Of a stretch of DNA of 64,000 nt, positions 22,623-34,659 are shown one piece after another. Under the pieces are notes generated by a model, which saw only the letters and a program-made list of their open reading frames with translations, was not told the origin of the DNA and ran no database searches. Origin of the DNA: Bugulina stolonifera (taxonomy: Eukaryota > Bryozoa > Gymnolaemata > Cheilostomatida > Bugulidae); contig OW285197.1 in assembly GCA_935421135.1 (NCBI GenBank), positions 14,248,583 through 14,312,582 of the forward strand, in the 5' to 3' direction. A program made the translations under genes and the position numbers. Every line of letters starts with the position of its first letter. The first letter of the stretch is position 1.

Positions 22623-25600
22623 GTGAACTGAATATGGCTCAAGGTCATCTCATACTGCTCGCTAACTTTTATGGCTCGTATTTGAACAAGGAAAAGTTCA
22701 AAGCCACAGTAATCATTAACAATGCTGGGATTGAACAGCTAGCTACCTTAGGTAAAACAACTATGCCTCTTAATACTGATCAACTAAATGTAAATGGTGA
22801 CAACTATCTGCCTGTTATACTAATCAACTAAATGGGAATTTTGTGTATTACTGAGTATGTAGAGTATTGCCATGAATACTACTGCGTTCTCCTTTCTGAT
22901 TGAGATGGCTGAGTGGTTTGTTTGTGATCTTGGTTTAGGTGTGGACAAGGTGAAGGAAGTCAAACGTATGGTGCCATCAACTGATAAAATTTATGTCCTA
23001 GTAGTTGCTGGTCTTACAGATGTTCTCATCAAAAGTGTGGAACAGGGGAAAAGTACGTAGGATCTATAGTGGTAGTAGAATCTATAGTATTAGTAGAATC
23101 TATAGTAGTATAGGGTCTATAGTAGTAGTAGAATCTATAGTAGTAGTAGTAGAATCTATAGTAGTAGTAGTAGAATCTATAGTAGTAGTAGTAGTAGAAT
23201 CTATAGTAGTAGTAGAATCTATAGTAGCAGTAGAATCTATAGTATTAGTAGAATCTATAGTACTAGTAGGGTCTATAGTAGTAGTAGAATCTATAGCAGT
23301 AGTAGAATCCATAGCAGTAGTAGAATCCATAGTAGTAGTAGAATCTATAGTAGTAGTCGAATCTATAGTAGTAGTAAAATCTATAGTAGTAGTAGAATCT
23401 ATAGTAGCAGTAGAATCTATAGTATTAGTAGAATCTATAGTAGTAGTAGGGTCTATAGTAGTAGTAGAATCTATAGCAGTAGTAGAATCCATAGCAGTAG
23501 TAGAATCCATAGTAGTAGTAGAATCTATAGTAGTAGTAGTAGAATCTGTAGCAGTAGTAGAATCCATAGTAGTAGTAGAATCTATAGTAGTAGTAGAGTC
23601 TAATAGTAGTAGTAGAATCTATAGTAGTAGTAAAATCTATAGTAGTAGTAGAATCTATAGTAGTAGTAGAGTCTAATAGTAGTAGTAGAATCTATAGTAG
23701 TAGTAGAATCTATAGTAGTAGCAGGGTCTATAGTAGTTTAGTAGAATCCATAGTAGTAGTAGAATCCATAGTAGTAGTAGAATCCATAGCAGTAGTAGAA
23801 TCTATAGTAGTAGTAGGGTCTATTTAGTAGTAGTAGTAGTAGTAGAATCTATAGTAGTAGTAGAATCTATAGTGAGATGACCATTTTATTTTATGATCTA
23901 TGTACCGTGTGAATTATTTTATAATCTGTCATTTAGTGGATTGTGTACTTCTAGCATATTACCAGAGAACTCTTCAAGTACTGGTGTCAATGTACTTTTC
24001 TAGACAAGTTGGAGATAACTCCCAATTCGACACAACTGATAGAAAGTAAGATGCAGTGGTCCCAAACGCTATTAAATGATGAAGGGGTTAAAGTCATTTG
24101 GGCTGTCATGCCTCCTATCAGCCTTAGAATGTACCACCAATCTGAAGGGTGGGACCTCAGCAAGATGTAAGTGTGATGTCCCTTTGAATACTAAAACAAC
24201 AAAGATATGCTAGTAAGAGTTGTGATTGGTTAGTTATATTGCTGAAACAAGTAATGAAGGGCTGAACTATGCCGGGTTTTCACTCTATTAGTTGGTTAGA
24301 TAAGGTTTTTGTTTCACAATGTACAACCTGTTTAGATGGTACTTTTGATATATTTTACATATTTTGGAGTTACTAAAATACAGGTATAGAGTAGCTCTTC
24401 AAATATTGTGCTGACTGAGCTATATTTTGTTACAATGATCTCAAGATGAGGGTAAATAAGCTCAAGTCAGTTGGTACTATTGCTATACACCAACCAGCTT
24501 GGCTAATACTAGACTACCATACAACTTGGCTAATACTAGACTACCATACAGCTTGGCTAATACGAGACTACCATACTACTTGGCTAATACTAGACTACCA
24601 TACAGCTTGGCTAATACGAGACTACCATACTACTTGGCTAATACTAGACTACCATACTACTTGGCTAATACTAGACTACCATACTACTTGCTGTGTTCAT
24701 ACACACTCAGCATGAAAGAGAAGACAAAGTTATGATAGACGTTGGTACAGTGAACCCATTGGTTGAATCACTGCCATTATCACAGGCCATTCATTATCAG
24801 AATAGAATTACCGTCTTGCAGATATCCTAATAGACAATAAAAATAGGCTTTACTCATCTGGTGTAGTGAAGGTTCTATCTAGATACCGGCTTACTTACTG
24901 ATCACAAGCCATGTATCCCATATCTCAACTTCACAGCAGTCAACCAAGATATCAGCTGTGCCATTAGCAACTATAATACGTTGTCCATCATTATGATGTC
25001 AATGTTTTGAACTATATCAGATCTTCCTACACAAATGATGTTTATAACAGTTCACAATGAATATGGCCTACATGGATATTCTTAATTTGATCACCTCTTG
25101 GGATCATCTACAAAGACATACTGTTGTCCATCTAGTTTGTTCCAATGATCTCCTGTTATCATTGTTAGATGAAACTTATGATACTCGTGTGATTTTAGCC
25201 CCGGCATGTCAGTTGGATTGGATAAGGAACAGAGAATGCTGAATAACTTAATGCTCGACTATCGAGCACTTTGCCTCAAGCTCAATCTACCCCGAGTTAT
25301 GCCTGGTCCCTTCTTCACTGATAAGGTAGGCTTTTTTATTCCGACTAGATCACCAACAAAAGTGTTGGTGTCTGCCCTCTCATGTGCGGTGTGACATTGC
25401 TTGCTTTACGCCATTTCTATTCAGTTATTCAGCTTCATTTTTGACCTGATTTTGGTTTGTCTGGTTCCCAGTAGCTATCGAGGTGCTCACTAGCGCTGTA
25501 CCAGACACTGGTCATGTATGCACCAAATCCGTTGTTTCACAAGCCTTTGCAAATTCTTGCAGAAAGTTGGGACACCGTCCAACTTTAATCACTTACATGC

Positions 25601-28224
25601 GACCGCGAACATAAGTTGAGCGGTTGGTACGTGTCATCAACATGCAGCTAGATATAAACACTTCAGAGTTATGTTAACAGTCATTGGGTGAGTTAAGGGA
25701 GTTCATTTTCATAAGACTAAATAATAGAGCTACTGGGAAGCAGACTTGTGGCACTAATGTATCTCATCGTTCCACATCTTGGGAATTAACACTAGATTTT
25801 CATATTCTTGGCAGACACACGAATGTGTCTTGCCATGGTTGTGCATGTATATGCATGTACACTCATATATGCTGACTGACTGGTCTATTGATACTCTTAC
25901 TGTTCAAGGCTAAGGTTGGCAAATTCATGCATACTGCATTCGCCAATGGGCACCTGTGTTTGTATGGTCATTCTGTTGAATTTTAGGTGGTGGAGCTTTC
26001 AAATAGTCGGTCTGCGATGCATTTGAATACAGGCTTTTTTGAAAGTGATGGTATTTCTCCAACGAATAAGCTGATCACTGACTGGCAATCACAAGTTAAC
26101 AAATTGCTTTCTGTGATTGATCATGAGGCCCTTAAACTGAATAGACCACCAACAGCTCGCGCTCCTCCACCTTCACTGTCGACAAGTAACATTCAAGGTC
26201 ATGATCCATGGGCCCTGCCCGCGCCAAAAATTGGTGAGGCTAATAGACAAGGTCGGCCAGCTGCCAGACATGACCCACCGACTAGACAAGCCCTCTCTGA
26301 AAACAGATTGGAAAAGCCCATGAAACGCAGTTATGATGGGTCCGATTCATTGGCGCGAAATTTTTCTAGAGAACACCATATGGAGCGACGAGATGATATG
26401 CACAATTATGATGAAATAAGGAGAGGTGTGCCTCGTGAATATGCGGCTGAGCGTAGGCCATCAGACTTGGAATTTGATCGACGTGAGAAACGACCCCGTG
26501 ATTACTCCCCACCGCCCTCCTCTATTCCCAGGTTACTTGATCTCAGCCCTGCACCTGCTTCTACATCTCGGCGATCTGCTGATTCGTCGTTTGCTTTGTC
26601 GGATTCCAAGTTGGCAGATCAAAACCCTGAGCAACTAGCGGCAGCAATGCAGCTCTTAGCCGCTACCATGCGACTGAGTGGTGGTAATCAGGCTAATGTG
26701 CAGTCCATGGTTACTGCTCTCATGTCCCAGCAGCAACAAGGGGTTAGAGAAAGAGAACATGAGAGACGCCTTGAGGAAGAACGAACGCTGCAGCTAAGGC
26801 AGGAGGAAGAAAGACTTCGAGCAAGACGTCTGGAAGAAGCTAGGGAGTTTGAGGCTAGGAAACGAATGGAGGAAGAAAGACGTCAAGAAGTTGCTCGTCG
26901 TGAAGAACTACGCCGGCGTGAAGAGGAACGTCTCCGTGCTGAAGAGCGTATTCGGAAAGAAGAGCAAATCCGGCTGGAGATGTTAAGAAAGGTAGAAGAA
27001 AAAAAACTTCAGCAACAAAGAGAAGATGCCCGTTTGCGAGAAATTCAGATAGCCGCTAAACTGGCTATGGAGCAGCAAAAGATTGAGGAGGAAAGAAAAA
27101 GGCAAGCATCGCTAAGGGAGCAACAGGCTCAAGCACAGCTAGCTCTTATGGCTGTAACAAAGCAAGTCCGTGACCAGATTGATGTTAACCGGAAAAATGC
27201 AACTGCTGCTGCTGCTGCAGCTCACATCGGGTCTGTTCCATTTAAACTGAATCCATCTGCTGGACAACCACACCAGGCATCTACTCCTACTGCTTTAGAA
27301 CGTATTAATGAGAAGTTGAAGAATAAAAGTGAACCATCAAAAGTTGATAGGCGTATTGCTAATGATGAGTCTTGGAAAGCCCCAGTGGTATTGTTTAGCT
27401 TTGTTAATCGATCTAATGAGCGTAAACCTCTGCGCGGAATTATTGGACCCAAGATTAGCAAGGGATCCACTAAGATTATATCTGATTATAGAAGCCGAGG
27501 TCAACAAATTTATGCGCAGTCGGAAAGTGTAGTTAATGCTCTTGGGTATTTGAAGATTAGAGTCAGAGTTCCAGGGCGTATGTCTGATTACGAAAGAAAG
27601 GTGGCAGACTTCAATAATCGTGTCTATGAGATGCTTGGTGAATGCGAGTCATTGCTGATGGAGGGGCGTGCTACAAACTATCAGGTCAGACGTCAAATTG
27701 ATGGAATGAAACTTACTTCCACTGATGTTTTCAAGAATAAAGCAGTTTCCTCAACCAGTTCATCTTGCTCAAATGCTTCTGTTGTAAAGAAAGTAGCACC
27801 AGATTCATCTAAAGATGATCGTTCTGGCGAAAAGAGCAGCACTGATAGAGGTCTCCAAAATAGATCAAAAAATTCCATTGTCGACTTGAGAGATAGTATT
27901 CGAAAGAAAGGGCGCGCTCGTTCCCGCACTCCAGGAGATAAACGCAATGGAAAGGATATATCCGCACCACCCGCTGCTTCATCCAAACCTCGTTGGGATA
28001 AGTCCGATGAATCGGAGGACGAACTTCTCTGGGATGATGAGGAAGTTGCCCAAAGCAAGCTTACAATTGATGATAAGATTGACCTTACCCAAGGCGAAGC
28101 TGAAGACACACCAACTGCAGAAAATACAGACACTAAAAATGTTGATGAGGCTGATGACAACACAGCAAACAACGCTGCAGAGGACAATCCAGATGGATTT
28201 GTTACCATTGATGAAGCTGCCTAA
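22623..28224 (+). CDS. Protein with SGNH-hydrolase-like N-terminus and long coiled coil, five exons
   Basis: Exons: 22623-22751 (ATG at 22634), 22939-23056, 23966-24166, 25199-25325, 25987-28224. All join in phase to 933 residues. Residues 1 to about 230 follow the SGNH-hydrolase order: a strand ILLANFYGSYL where GDS would be, AGLTDVL where G-x-ND would be, VIWAVMPP, and SDGISPT (208-214) where D-x-x-H is expected. The nucleophile Ser and the His appear replaced, so I infer a catalytically dead fold. About 440-578 is a Glu/Arg-rich coiled coil, about 655-745 a possible globular domain (VVLFSFVNRS...LGYLKIRVRVPG), then an acidic tail with GFVTIDE (925-931), like the short motif ending matrin-3-type nuclear proteins. 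An alternative start is the in-frame ATG at 22559. I cannot name the family. Confidence 0.75.
23057..23872. repeat. TAG-rich micro/minisatellite in intron 2 of the SGNH-like gene
   Basis: More than 40 copies of a 15-18 base unit of the type GTAGTAGAATCTATA. It starts exactly at the exon 2 donor: the donor itself reads GTAGGATCTATA, one base from the repeat unit. Long Val/Ser/Thr-rich open frames here (VVVESI type, both strands) are artefacts of the triplet rhythm. Confidence 0.9.
24497..24690. repeat. 27-bp repeat in intron 3 of the SGNH-like gene
   Basis: About seven copies of CTTGGCTAATACTAGACTAC plus CATACTA, with alternating CAG/CTA/CAA ends and ACTAG/ACGAG variants forming a two-unit alternation. 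Confidence 0.85.
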
Positions 28225-29440
28225 AATGTAGCATTTTCAGTTGGCCTGAAACGATATTATCCATATGTACCAGCACAAAATTGTCATAGTGCTTAATGAC
28301 TGGAAAAGACAATGTTTTCAAGTAGAAATTGACTTGGGGTGGTCAAGTTCTTCGCGCAGCTTGTTACACATTTCTGTATCGGTTGTATATTCCATGCTTA
28401 TCAATATATTTGTAAACTAGAAACATTGCTTAAGCCTCTTGACAGCAATTCTTTTTCGCAATTATTTAATTTTGGCAGAGTTATGTATTATATTAGTGAT
28501 AATGTACTAGATATTTCTGGAACGCTCTGTCTTGTCACAATTGTATCTGCACAGTATTGACAATCCTTGCAGAGGAGTTGCAGATCATTGCTTATTGGAG
28601 TGTGCTATGACAAAATCTGTGTAAATTTGCCGTTTTCCATTAGTTGTAATCATACATTTGGGCACACGATTGCTGTAGAAAGGTATGCTGATATGGGTTG
28701 AACAGCTGAGAGTGAGATGTAGTAGTGTGTAGCAGCACCTGTTAAGCAGTGGTAATTACTGACAAATGTAGAACTTCATTTGCTAATGTAAGATATTCAC
28801 CTGACTGATTTAAAGTGCAGTGAATACATGGCATCTATCTACCACTAAACAAAACTATTCGCCAGCTATGAGCTATATATAGGCAATGTTTCAGGAATGG
28901 ACTCTGATGAAAATTGACAACGGAAATGATTTAATGACCATCAACTTTCAGTTAAAACTTTCTTCATTTAAGCTAAATAATCTCACCGAAGCACAAGAAA
29001 CAAGCAGCAGTGGACAGATAAATAATGGTTGGGATTGAGAAAAATGCCAAAAGTGGGCCAGGCATTTTTAGACATTTTCCCTTTATCTCAAAGCCATGAG
29101 ATCATTTGTGAAATTAACAGACCACACAATTACAGGTGAATTGTTTGAATGGGATAGATGTTGTATCTGTTCATTTTATATTTTGATTAGGACTGTTTTA
29201 CCCTAGATTGACATCTATGGGGCTTTTCTCCCAAAGGTTTTGCTGGAGAGAGCTCTGCAGGAGGAGATGCTTACAAAGCCAATTCATTGATATGGTCATA
29301 TTATTCTCATCAACATGTATCCAAGAGTTCAGACGAGTTATTCTAGTGCATCAGGCTGTTGTAGTAGAGTGATCGTATGGGATGCATGCAACCATTACTT
29401 TTTTTAAAAATCGAACACCTCTCCTGTATGACTTAATATC
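28225..29440. other. 3' flank of the SGNH-like gene
   Basis: Presumably 3' UTR then intergenic sequence. No canonical AATAAA was found in the first few hundred bases and no further gene was recognised. Confidence 0.35.
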
Positions 29441-29458
29441 TTCATGCTACTTATTTAG

Positions 29459-29800
29459 GGGATTGTACTACCCTGCAATATAGGAGGAATAAAAGGATTT
29501 TGCAGAGGGTAGGTATTCCCAAATGAGGCAAGTGCTCCTCTACTAGTCACCTCCAACTTCAGCGTAGCACCTGAGTTCCTACATTGAGACCACCAACCCT
29601 TTGGAGCTACTGAATAATCCATCAATAATGAAGTGTGTGCTGTAGCTCTAACAGAATCCTTGCACACAATTGTTATCTGGTGATTAGACAAAACAAATGC
29701 AAAAGTTATAATAATGCATATCAGCTTAATGGTAGTGGGAACGCGTTCCCCTCTTGCATATTTAGCATCAGCTGGTGCTGAGAGTGCAATGCTCGTTCTT
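29459..29800 (-). CDS. Possible terminal exon or gene remnant, unrecognised
   Basis: A minus-strand frame open for about 110 codons ends at the stop near 29459. It contains a hydrophobic run (KLICIIITFAFVLS) followed by a Cys-containing segment with WWSQCRNSG. There is no good ATG, and an acceptor-like CACCAG precedes ITIVCKD. It could be a last exon of a secreted or membrane protein or chance. I do not recognise it. Confidence 0.2.
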
Positions 29801-30281
29801 CAAAATGGCGTTCTTCAAAATGGCTTCATCATGTTTAGGTCAAATGTCTCACTAGAAATTTCACCATCACAACATGTTTCTGAAGGGTACTGGTGTACAA
29901 TTTTAATCTTCATAATCCAGTGGTTCTCGCTTGTGATGGCAGCAGGGACCGCCTTGGAGATGACTGGACTGCTTTGTCTTGGGCAAAGTAGAGTTTCCAA
30001 CCGCCACACTGAATGGCAAAGGTAAGAAAACCAAGGTATGATGTTAATATACATTCATTTAAATAATTGTAATTGGTCGCTTTAATTGACGCTGCTTTGA
30101 TGGAAGATAGCGTGTGTAAACTAGCGAACTGCGTTGAGCTGACAGAAGCATCAGTTACCACTGGGGTTTCTCAGTGTCAGTTCTGGCTATCGATATGCAA
30201 ATGGTTATTCCTATGGTGAATATTTCGTCGTAGCGAAACCACTTTGACACAATTATATTCAGTACATATAGTGCATACTTG

Positions 30282-30421
30282 TCAGGCTTACCAAGCTTCC
30301 CTGAGTTCGCAGGAGACTCCCTGATTTTCAACTGAAACTTTGGTACCCCACCCAGAAATGGACACCCCCACCCAAATGCTGAATCTCCCTGATTTTCGTC
30401 AGTGGAACTTGGCAAGCCTGA
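30282..30421. mobile_element. Small foldback element, 140 bp
   Basis: Imperfect terminal inverted repeats TCAGGCTTACCAAGCTTCC and GGAACTTGGCAAGCCTGA bound 140 bases; the interior also has inverted CTCCCTGATTTTC copies. No clear target duplication. Confidence 0.5.
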
Positions 30422-30536
30422 TGCTTGCCCAAAGTGCTTCTAAGGAGATTGCAGTTGATTTCAATACAACTGGGCAGCAGGGAATGCATGTACTTAACAG
30501 TCTAGGTCATTGGTAAAGTGATGTACATGTAAGTAT

Positions 30537-31212
30537 TGTAATGGTTTCTGGTATTTCGTGCGGTCGTCCTTGGACGACTACCGACCCAAAACTGAAGTGC
30601 CTATGAGTGGTGCTAGGCCTTCTCATTACGTGAAAGATCGAGCGGTCTCAGTAGTCCAATAACTACCAGAGACTACCCATCTGGTCCCAAGTCTGACCTT
30701 CAGACTATACGTTGAAAGAGAGTGATCCGACCTAGTAGGCGGTTCGCTAAGTGAATGACCTGACAAAAGGAAGTGAAAGTCTCTGTATCAAGTATAGATG
30801 TGTCTTTATTGAAAGCCAAGTGAAGACTGAGACAATGAATGATAAAACATGGCCCTTTATATAGTATAAGGACTTCCGCCCGACGTAGTGTCGGGAAAAG
30901 ATGACATAAGGTCGTCCGGAAGTTGCGCAACAACATGGCCGCCGGAAGCCCGACGGCCGACCCAAAAATAGGTCGGGTTATACAAAAGTTGCTTATAATC
31001 ATCCAATTCATGTACAAAATGAATATCAAGAGATTCTGAGAGGTCGGGCCTCTTTACATGGGTATAAAAGGTACCAAAGACTTAGTAATTATCATACAAG
31101 TATATACAATAACATAGTAGCTAAACAATGTAGAATGCAAGCAGGTATATACATATAAGCACACATAATAATGAGTGTCAGGTGATTAGAGGCGACCATG
31201 CGTACCATTACA
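30537..31212 (-). mobile_element. Solo LTR, 676 bp, with 4-bp target duplication
   Basis: The ends are TGTAATGGT and ACCATTACA, flanked by GTAT at 30533-30536 and 31213-31216. On the minus strand TATATAAA (30864-30857) is followed about 50 bases later by AATAAA (30810-30805), the expected U3-R order, which sets the orientation. It is GC-richer than its flanks. No internal retroelement sequence is next to it, so it most likely arose by recombination between LTRs. It is unlike the LTR-like sequence at 14879. Confidence 0.8.
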
Positions 31213-31216
31213 GTAT

Positions 31217-32765
31217 TCCACAATCTGCTTCAAGTAGATTTAACAGCTGCAGGTAAAATCAGCTGCAAGTAAAACCAGGTGTAGGTAAAATCGACTGTAA
31301 TAAACTGTGGACTTGCTTAATGTTCACTGCCGGAGAAGTGCGCCAATTGGTATAAACATGCCCTCCTGTTGCATATCTTAACAGCCATCACTACATTGAG
31401 GGGTTTGGGTGGATTCTTGGCCTATCTGGATTGTTGATTTAGAGTTAATTTAGCTTGATTTTCTGAACATATATCATGGTCCAGATTACTGTATTGTGCT
31501 GAGATAACATCCATTGAACTGCCATATAACTGTGTGTAGGCCTGCAACAAAAGATATCCTCCTTCAAGCTCTGTCTATACTCTGTAGCCTACTCTTAGGG
31601 TCACCTTACACAAGGGAACAATACATGTAATGGTATGATTGGATTGCTTGGAAGGGAGTGTACCTTTACAAGATACGGGAAGTGGCATTGGATACTGGTG
31701 ACTTAATCTTTCGTAGTATTGTTTGCGATTTGTATAATTTTTGCCAAATTCGATTGGGAGTTATAACTTGTTCCCTTTTTTTCGTCTTATATAAGTGCAT
31801 GTGATGTAAACGGTTGGTACTGGTGGCTGTCAGTGAATAGTGCAGTATGTGGATACATACAGTTGAAAGTTTGCTTTATTGGATTCTGTGCAGTGGCCAC
31901 TGGAGAGATTAACAGGCATATGTATGGAGGTTGGACACAGTCTAGAAATTGACGTGGCACTGAAGGTGGTAGGGTAGTTGCCTCCTATGTGATCTGCACT
32001 GTATTATGAATGCTGCTGACTACAACTCATGTTTTTCTTAAATAACTTGAATCCTACCTACTCCTCATTAGTACATGTCAGTCTAACCACTATCAATCCC
32101 AAATCCTTTCCTCCACTTCAACAGTTGGGAATAATATGCAAAAAATTGGCCCTGTTTCTTACTCCCATTCTTTGGAATATCCTTGTTTTGTTGCAGTCTT
32201 GCTAACTTCTATCTCAGAGCTAACTGCAAATCTAGTTACCACTAGCTACCAACATGACCATACTTGCAGTAATTTGGTAAAGTAACAATGTGCATGGTAG
32301 ATTCTTCGAGAGACATCTCAATGGTCTAGTCCAAATCTCTGACGCAACAGTCCAAATCTCTGACTCGCAGTGTGCTCTTGGTAGCCAATTGCCTGAACTT
32401 GTTTTTGAAGCAATGCTGGGCCTAGGAGGAAACAGTTTATACCTGTAGATCTAGATCGAGTGCTGATCAAATCTCGAATCATTTATACCCAAAATATGAT
32501 CAGTTTCATGTCAATTGCTGTGAACAGAGAAAGGAATTCAGTGTGGCTGCTAATATTGGTGGTAAGTACGCTCTTTGCACTCATGCAGGGTGGTAAGTAC
32601 GCTCTTTGCACTAAATGGAATGCGTCATCTCAATGGGGAGGCACAGTGGACATGGGTTCTTGTTCATTCCAAGTAATGGATAAATTACACTAACCTCTTT
32701 TCTTGTTTGCTGACTTCTCTCACTCATGTGTACAGAGATGTGTGGCTAGTCTCTACCATTAGGCG
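31217..32765. other. Non-coding stretch with a 31-bp direct duplication
   Basis: No gene recognised. At about 32558-32615 a 31-bp block starting GTGGTAAGTACGCTCTTTGC is duplicated head to tail; each copy carries a strong donor-like GGTAAGT and ends in ATGCAGG. A 17-base AGGTAAAATC-type repeat lies at 31250-31300. Confidence 0.45.
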
Positions 32766-32769
32766 TTAG

Positions 32770-33405
32770 AGTGTATGGGGGTACTGGAATATACTAGAGG
32801 GAACTCTAGAATATACTAGAGGACATACTAGAATATACTAGAGGGAACACTAGAACATACTAGAGGACATACTGGAATTTACTAGAGGAAACGCTAGAAT
32901 ATACTAGAGGGCATACTAGAATATAATAGAGGACCTACTAGAATATACTAGAGGGCATACTAGAATATAATAGAGGACCTACTAGAATATACTAGAGGGC
33001 ATACTGGAATATAATAGAGAACCTACTAGAATATGCTAGAGGGAATACTAGAATATACTAGAGGGAACACTAGAACATACTAGAGGACATACTGGAATAT
33101 ACTAGAGGAAACGCTAGAATATACTAGAGGGCATACTAGAATATAATAGAGGACCTACTAGAATATACTAGAGGGCATACTAGAATATAATAGAGAACCT
33201 ACTAGAATATGCTAGAGGGAATACTAGAATATTCTAGAGGGAATACTAGAATATGCTAGAGGGAATGCTAGAATATACTAGGAGAATACTAGAATATTCT
33301 AGAGGGAATACTAGACTATACTAGGAGAATACTAGAATATTCTAGAGGGAATACTAGAATGTACTAGGAGAATACTAGAATGTACTAGGAGAATACTAGA
33401 ATAAA
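32770..33405. repeat. Minisatellite of about 20-bp ACTAGAATATACTAGAGGG units
   Basis: About 30 units of 17-20 bases alternate between AGGGAA, AGGACA, AGGGCA and AGGACC versions, with a longer block (32850-33000 and 33075-33220) repeated as a whole. Confidence 0.9.
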
Positions 33406-33899
33406 GCTGAACCTTGTTTTGTTTAGTCTGGTTTATTCCTGTCTGCCATGTTATTTTCACTCTGGTACTTTGGCCATTGACTGCTATGCAATAAATTGTA
33501 ATAATATATATAGTACACATTATATCATGAAATAGACATACATGTAATTTTAACAATATAGAAAACATCAGATAGACATAATTTTGAAGCCCACATTGTA
33601 CACTGTCAAACTGTATCTGTTCTAGCATGGCGAGGGATTGATGGAGTATTTGCACTAATCATACTGTTCTATGTTTACATGGACTACAACAGATGAAGCT
33701 ATCCTTAACATCACAAATGCCACAGGATAAGGTATAGTTGCATTCACTAATAATAGTTCGTAATACACCTCTCTCCAGCAGCCTGTATAATATTCATATA
33801 TGACTATACATGACTGTATGTTTACAATAGTATTCCCTTCAACTGAAGTTTTATGCTATTCTCATTTAACCCTAAACCCATTTTGAGCATCTCGGGGAC

Positions 33900-34340
33900 C
33901 CAGGTTAGGATTTATCAGTTTTTGTTTCGGTTTGGTACGATTCAGTTTTACAATTTGAACCGCACCTGCTTCGTTAGCGCACCCACTTCCGGTAATGGCT
34001 GGTGTTATTTTCAATCGCTATAATTTGATGACCTCCTTGGAATACAGACTTGGCTGCAGCCATCATTGTCATCCAGTGATGATTTACTTTAGTTTAACTC
34101 AATTCTAGTAGTTATACTTGCATATTATTATAAATAATTAATATTTAATAATAATTGCAAAATAAAAAATGGCCGCCATTACATTTACTCAAAATCAAGT
34201 TCTAAATTGTTGGGTCGATTTGCTTTTTTTTCTTGAATTTAAAACATACGAATTAAACCGAGGGGTAGAAGTCAATTTCGGTGTTATTCAGTTTTTTTTG
34301 AAAAATAAGTGCGTATCAAAACTGCCCAGCACAGTGCATT
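33900..34340. mobile_element. Probable decayed hAT-like element
   Basis: The right end reads, on the minus strand, CTGTGCTGGGCAGTTTTGAT, a typical hAT terminus, and both ends hold inverted GGTTT/CGGT-rich sequence (TTTCGGTTTGGTACGATTCA at left, ACCGAGG and TTTCGGTG at right). No intact inverted repeat pair or target duplication could be fixed. Confidence 0.35.
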
Positions 34341-34659
34341 ATTAGCATTCATTGAGTGAGCCATGTTAACACCATAACAACACATGTAGGCTACAGTGTA
34401 TGTATGATGGATGTATATGCCAGGAACAGGCAAGCGTGGGCAAGCCAAACACCCTCAGCATCACTTGTCTAACAGCATCACCTCACTAACAGCGTCGCAT
34501 TCAACAGCTTAATTTAGAGTTATAGGTAATATAAGTTTGTAACACTCGTCTTTGGTTCGTAGTTATTGTACAAGTTTCAACTCGGGAGGCGGTAGAACTG
34601 TAGCCTGACGAAAAACGGAAACTCAAGTTAGAAGGTAAAATATATAAGTAGTTGATAAA

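Noticed and set aside
23005..23676. Val/Ser/Ile-rich frame (VVVESI repeats) and the Thr-rich frame opposite
   Set aside because: Intron 2 repeat read in frame; it starts past the splice donor of a well-phased exon.
25057..25242. Frame reading HTVVHLVCSNDLLLSLL, resembling an SGNH block
   Set aside because: It lies in the intron between two in-phase exons and its frame stops inside the 25199-25325 exon; at most a decayed duplicate or chance.
29714..30025. Plus-strand 103-residue frame ending at a good donor (AAAG-GTAAGA)
   Set aside because: No recognised motif, duplicated AAAATGGCGTTCTTC words and no in-phase partner exon.
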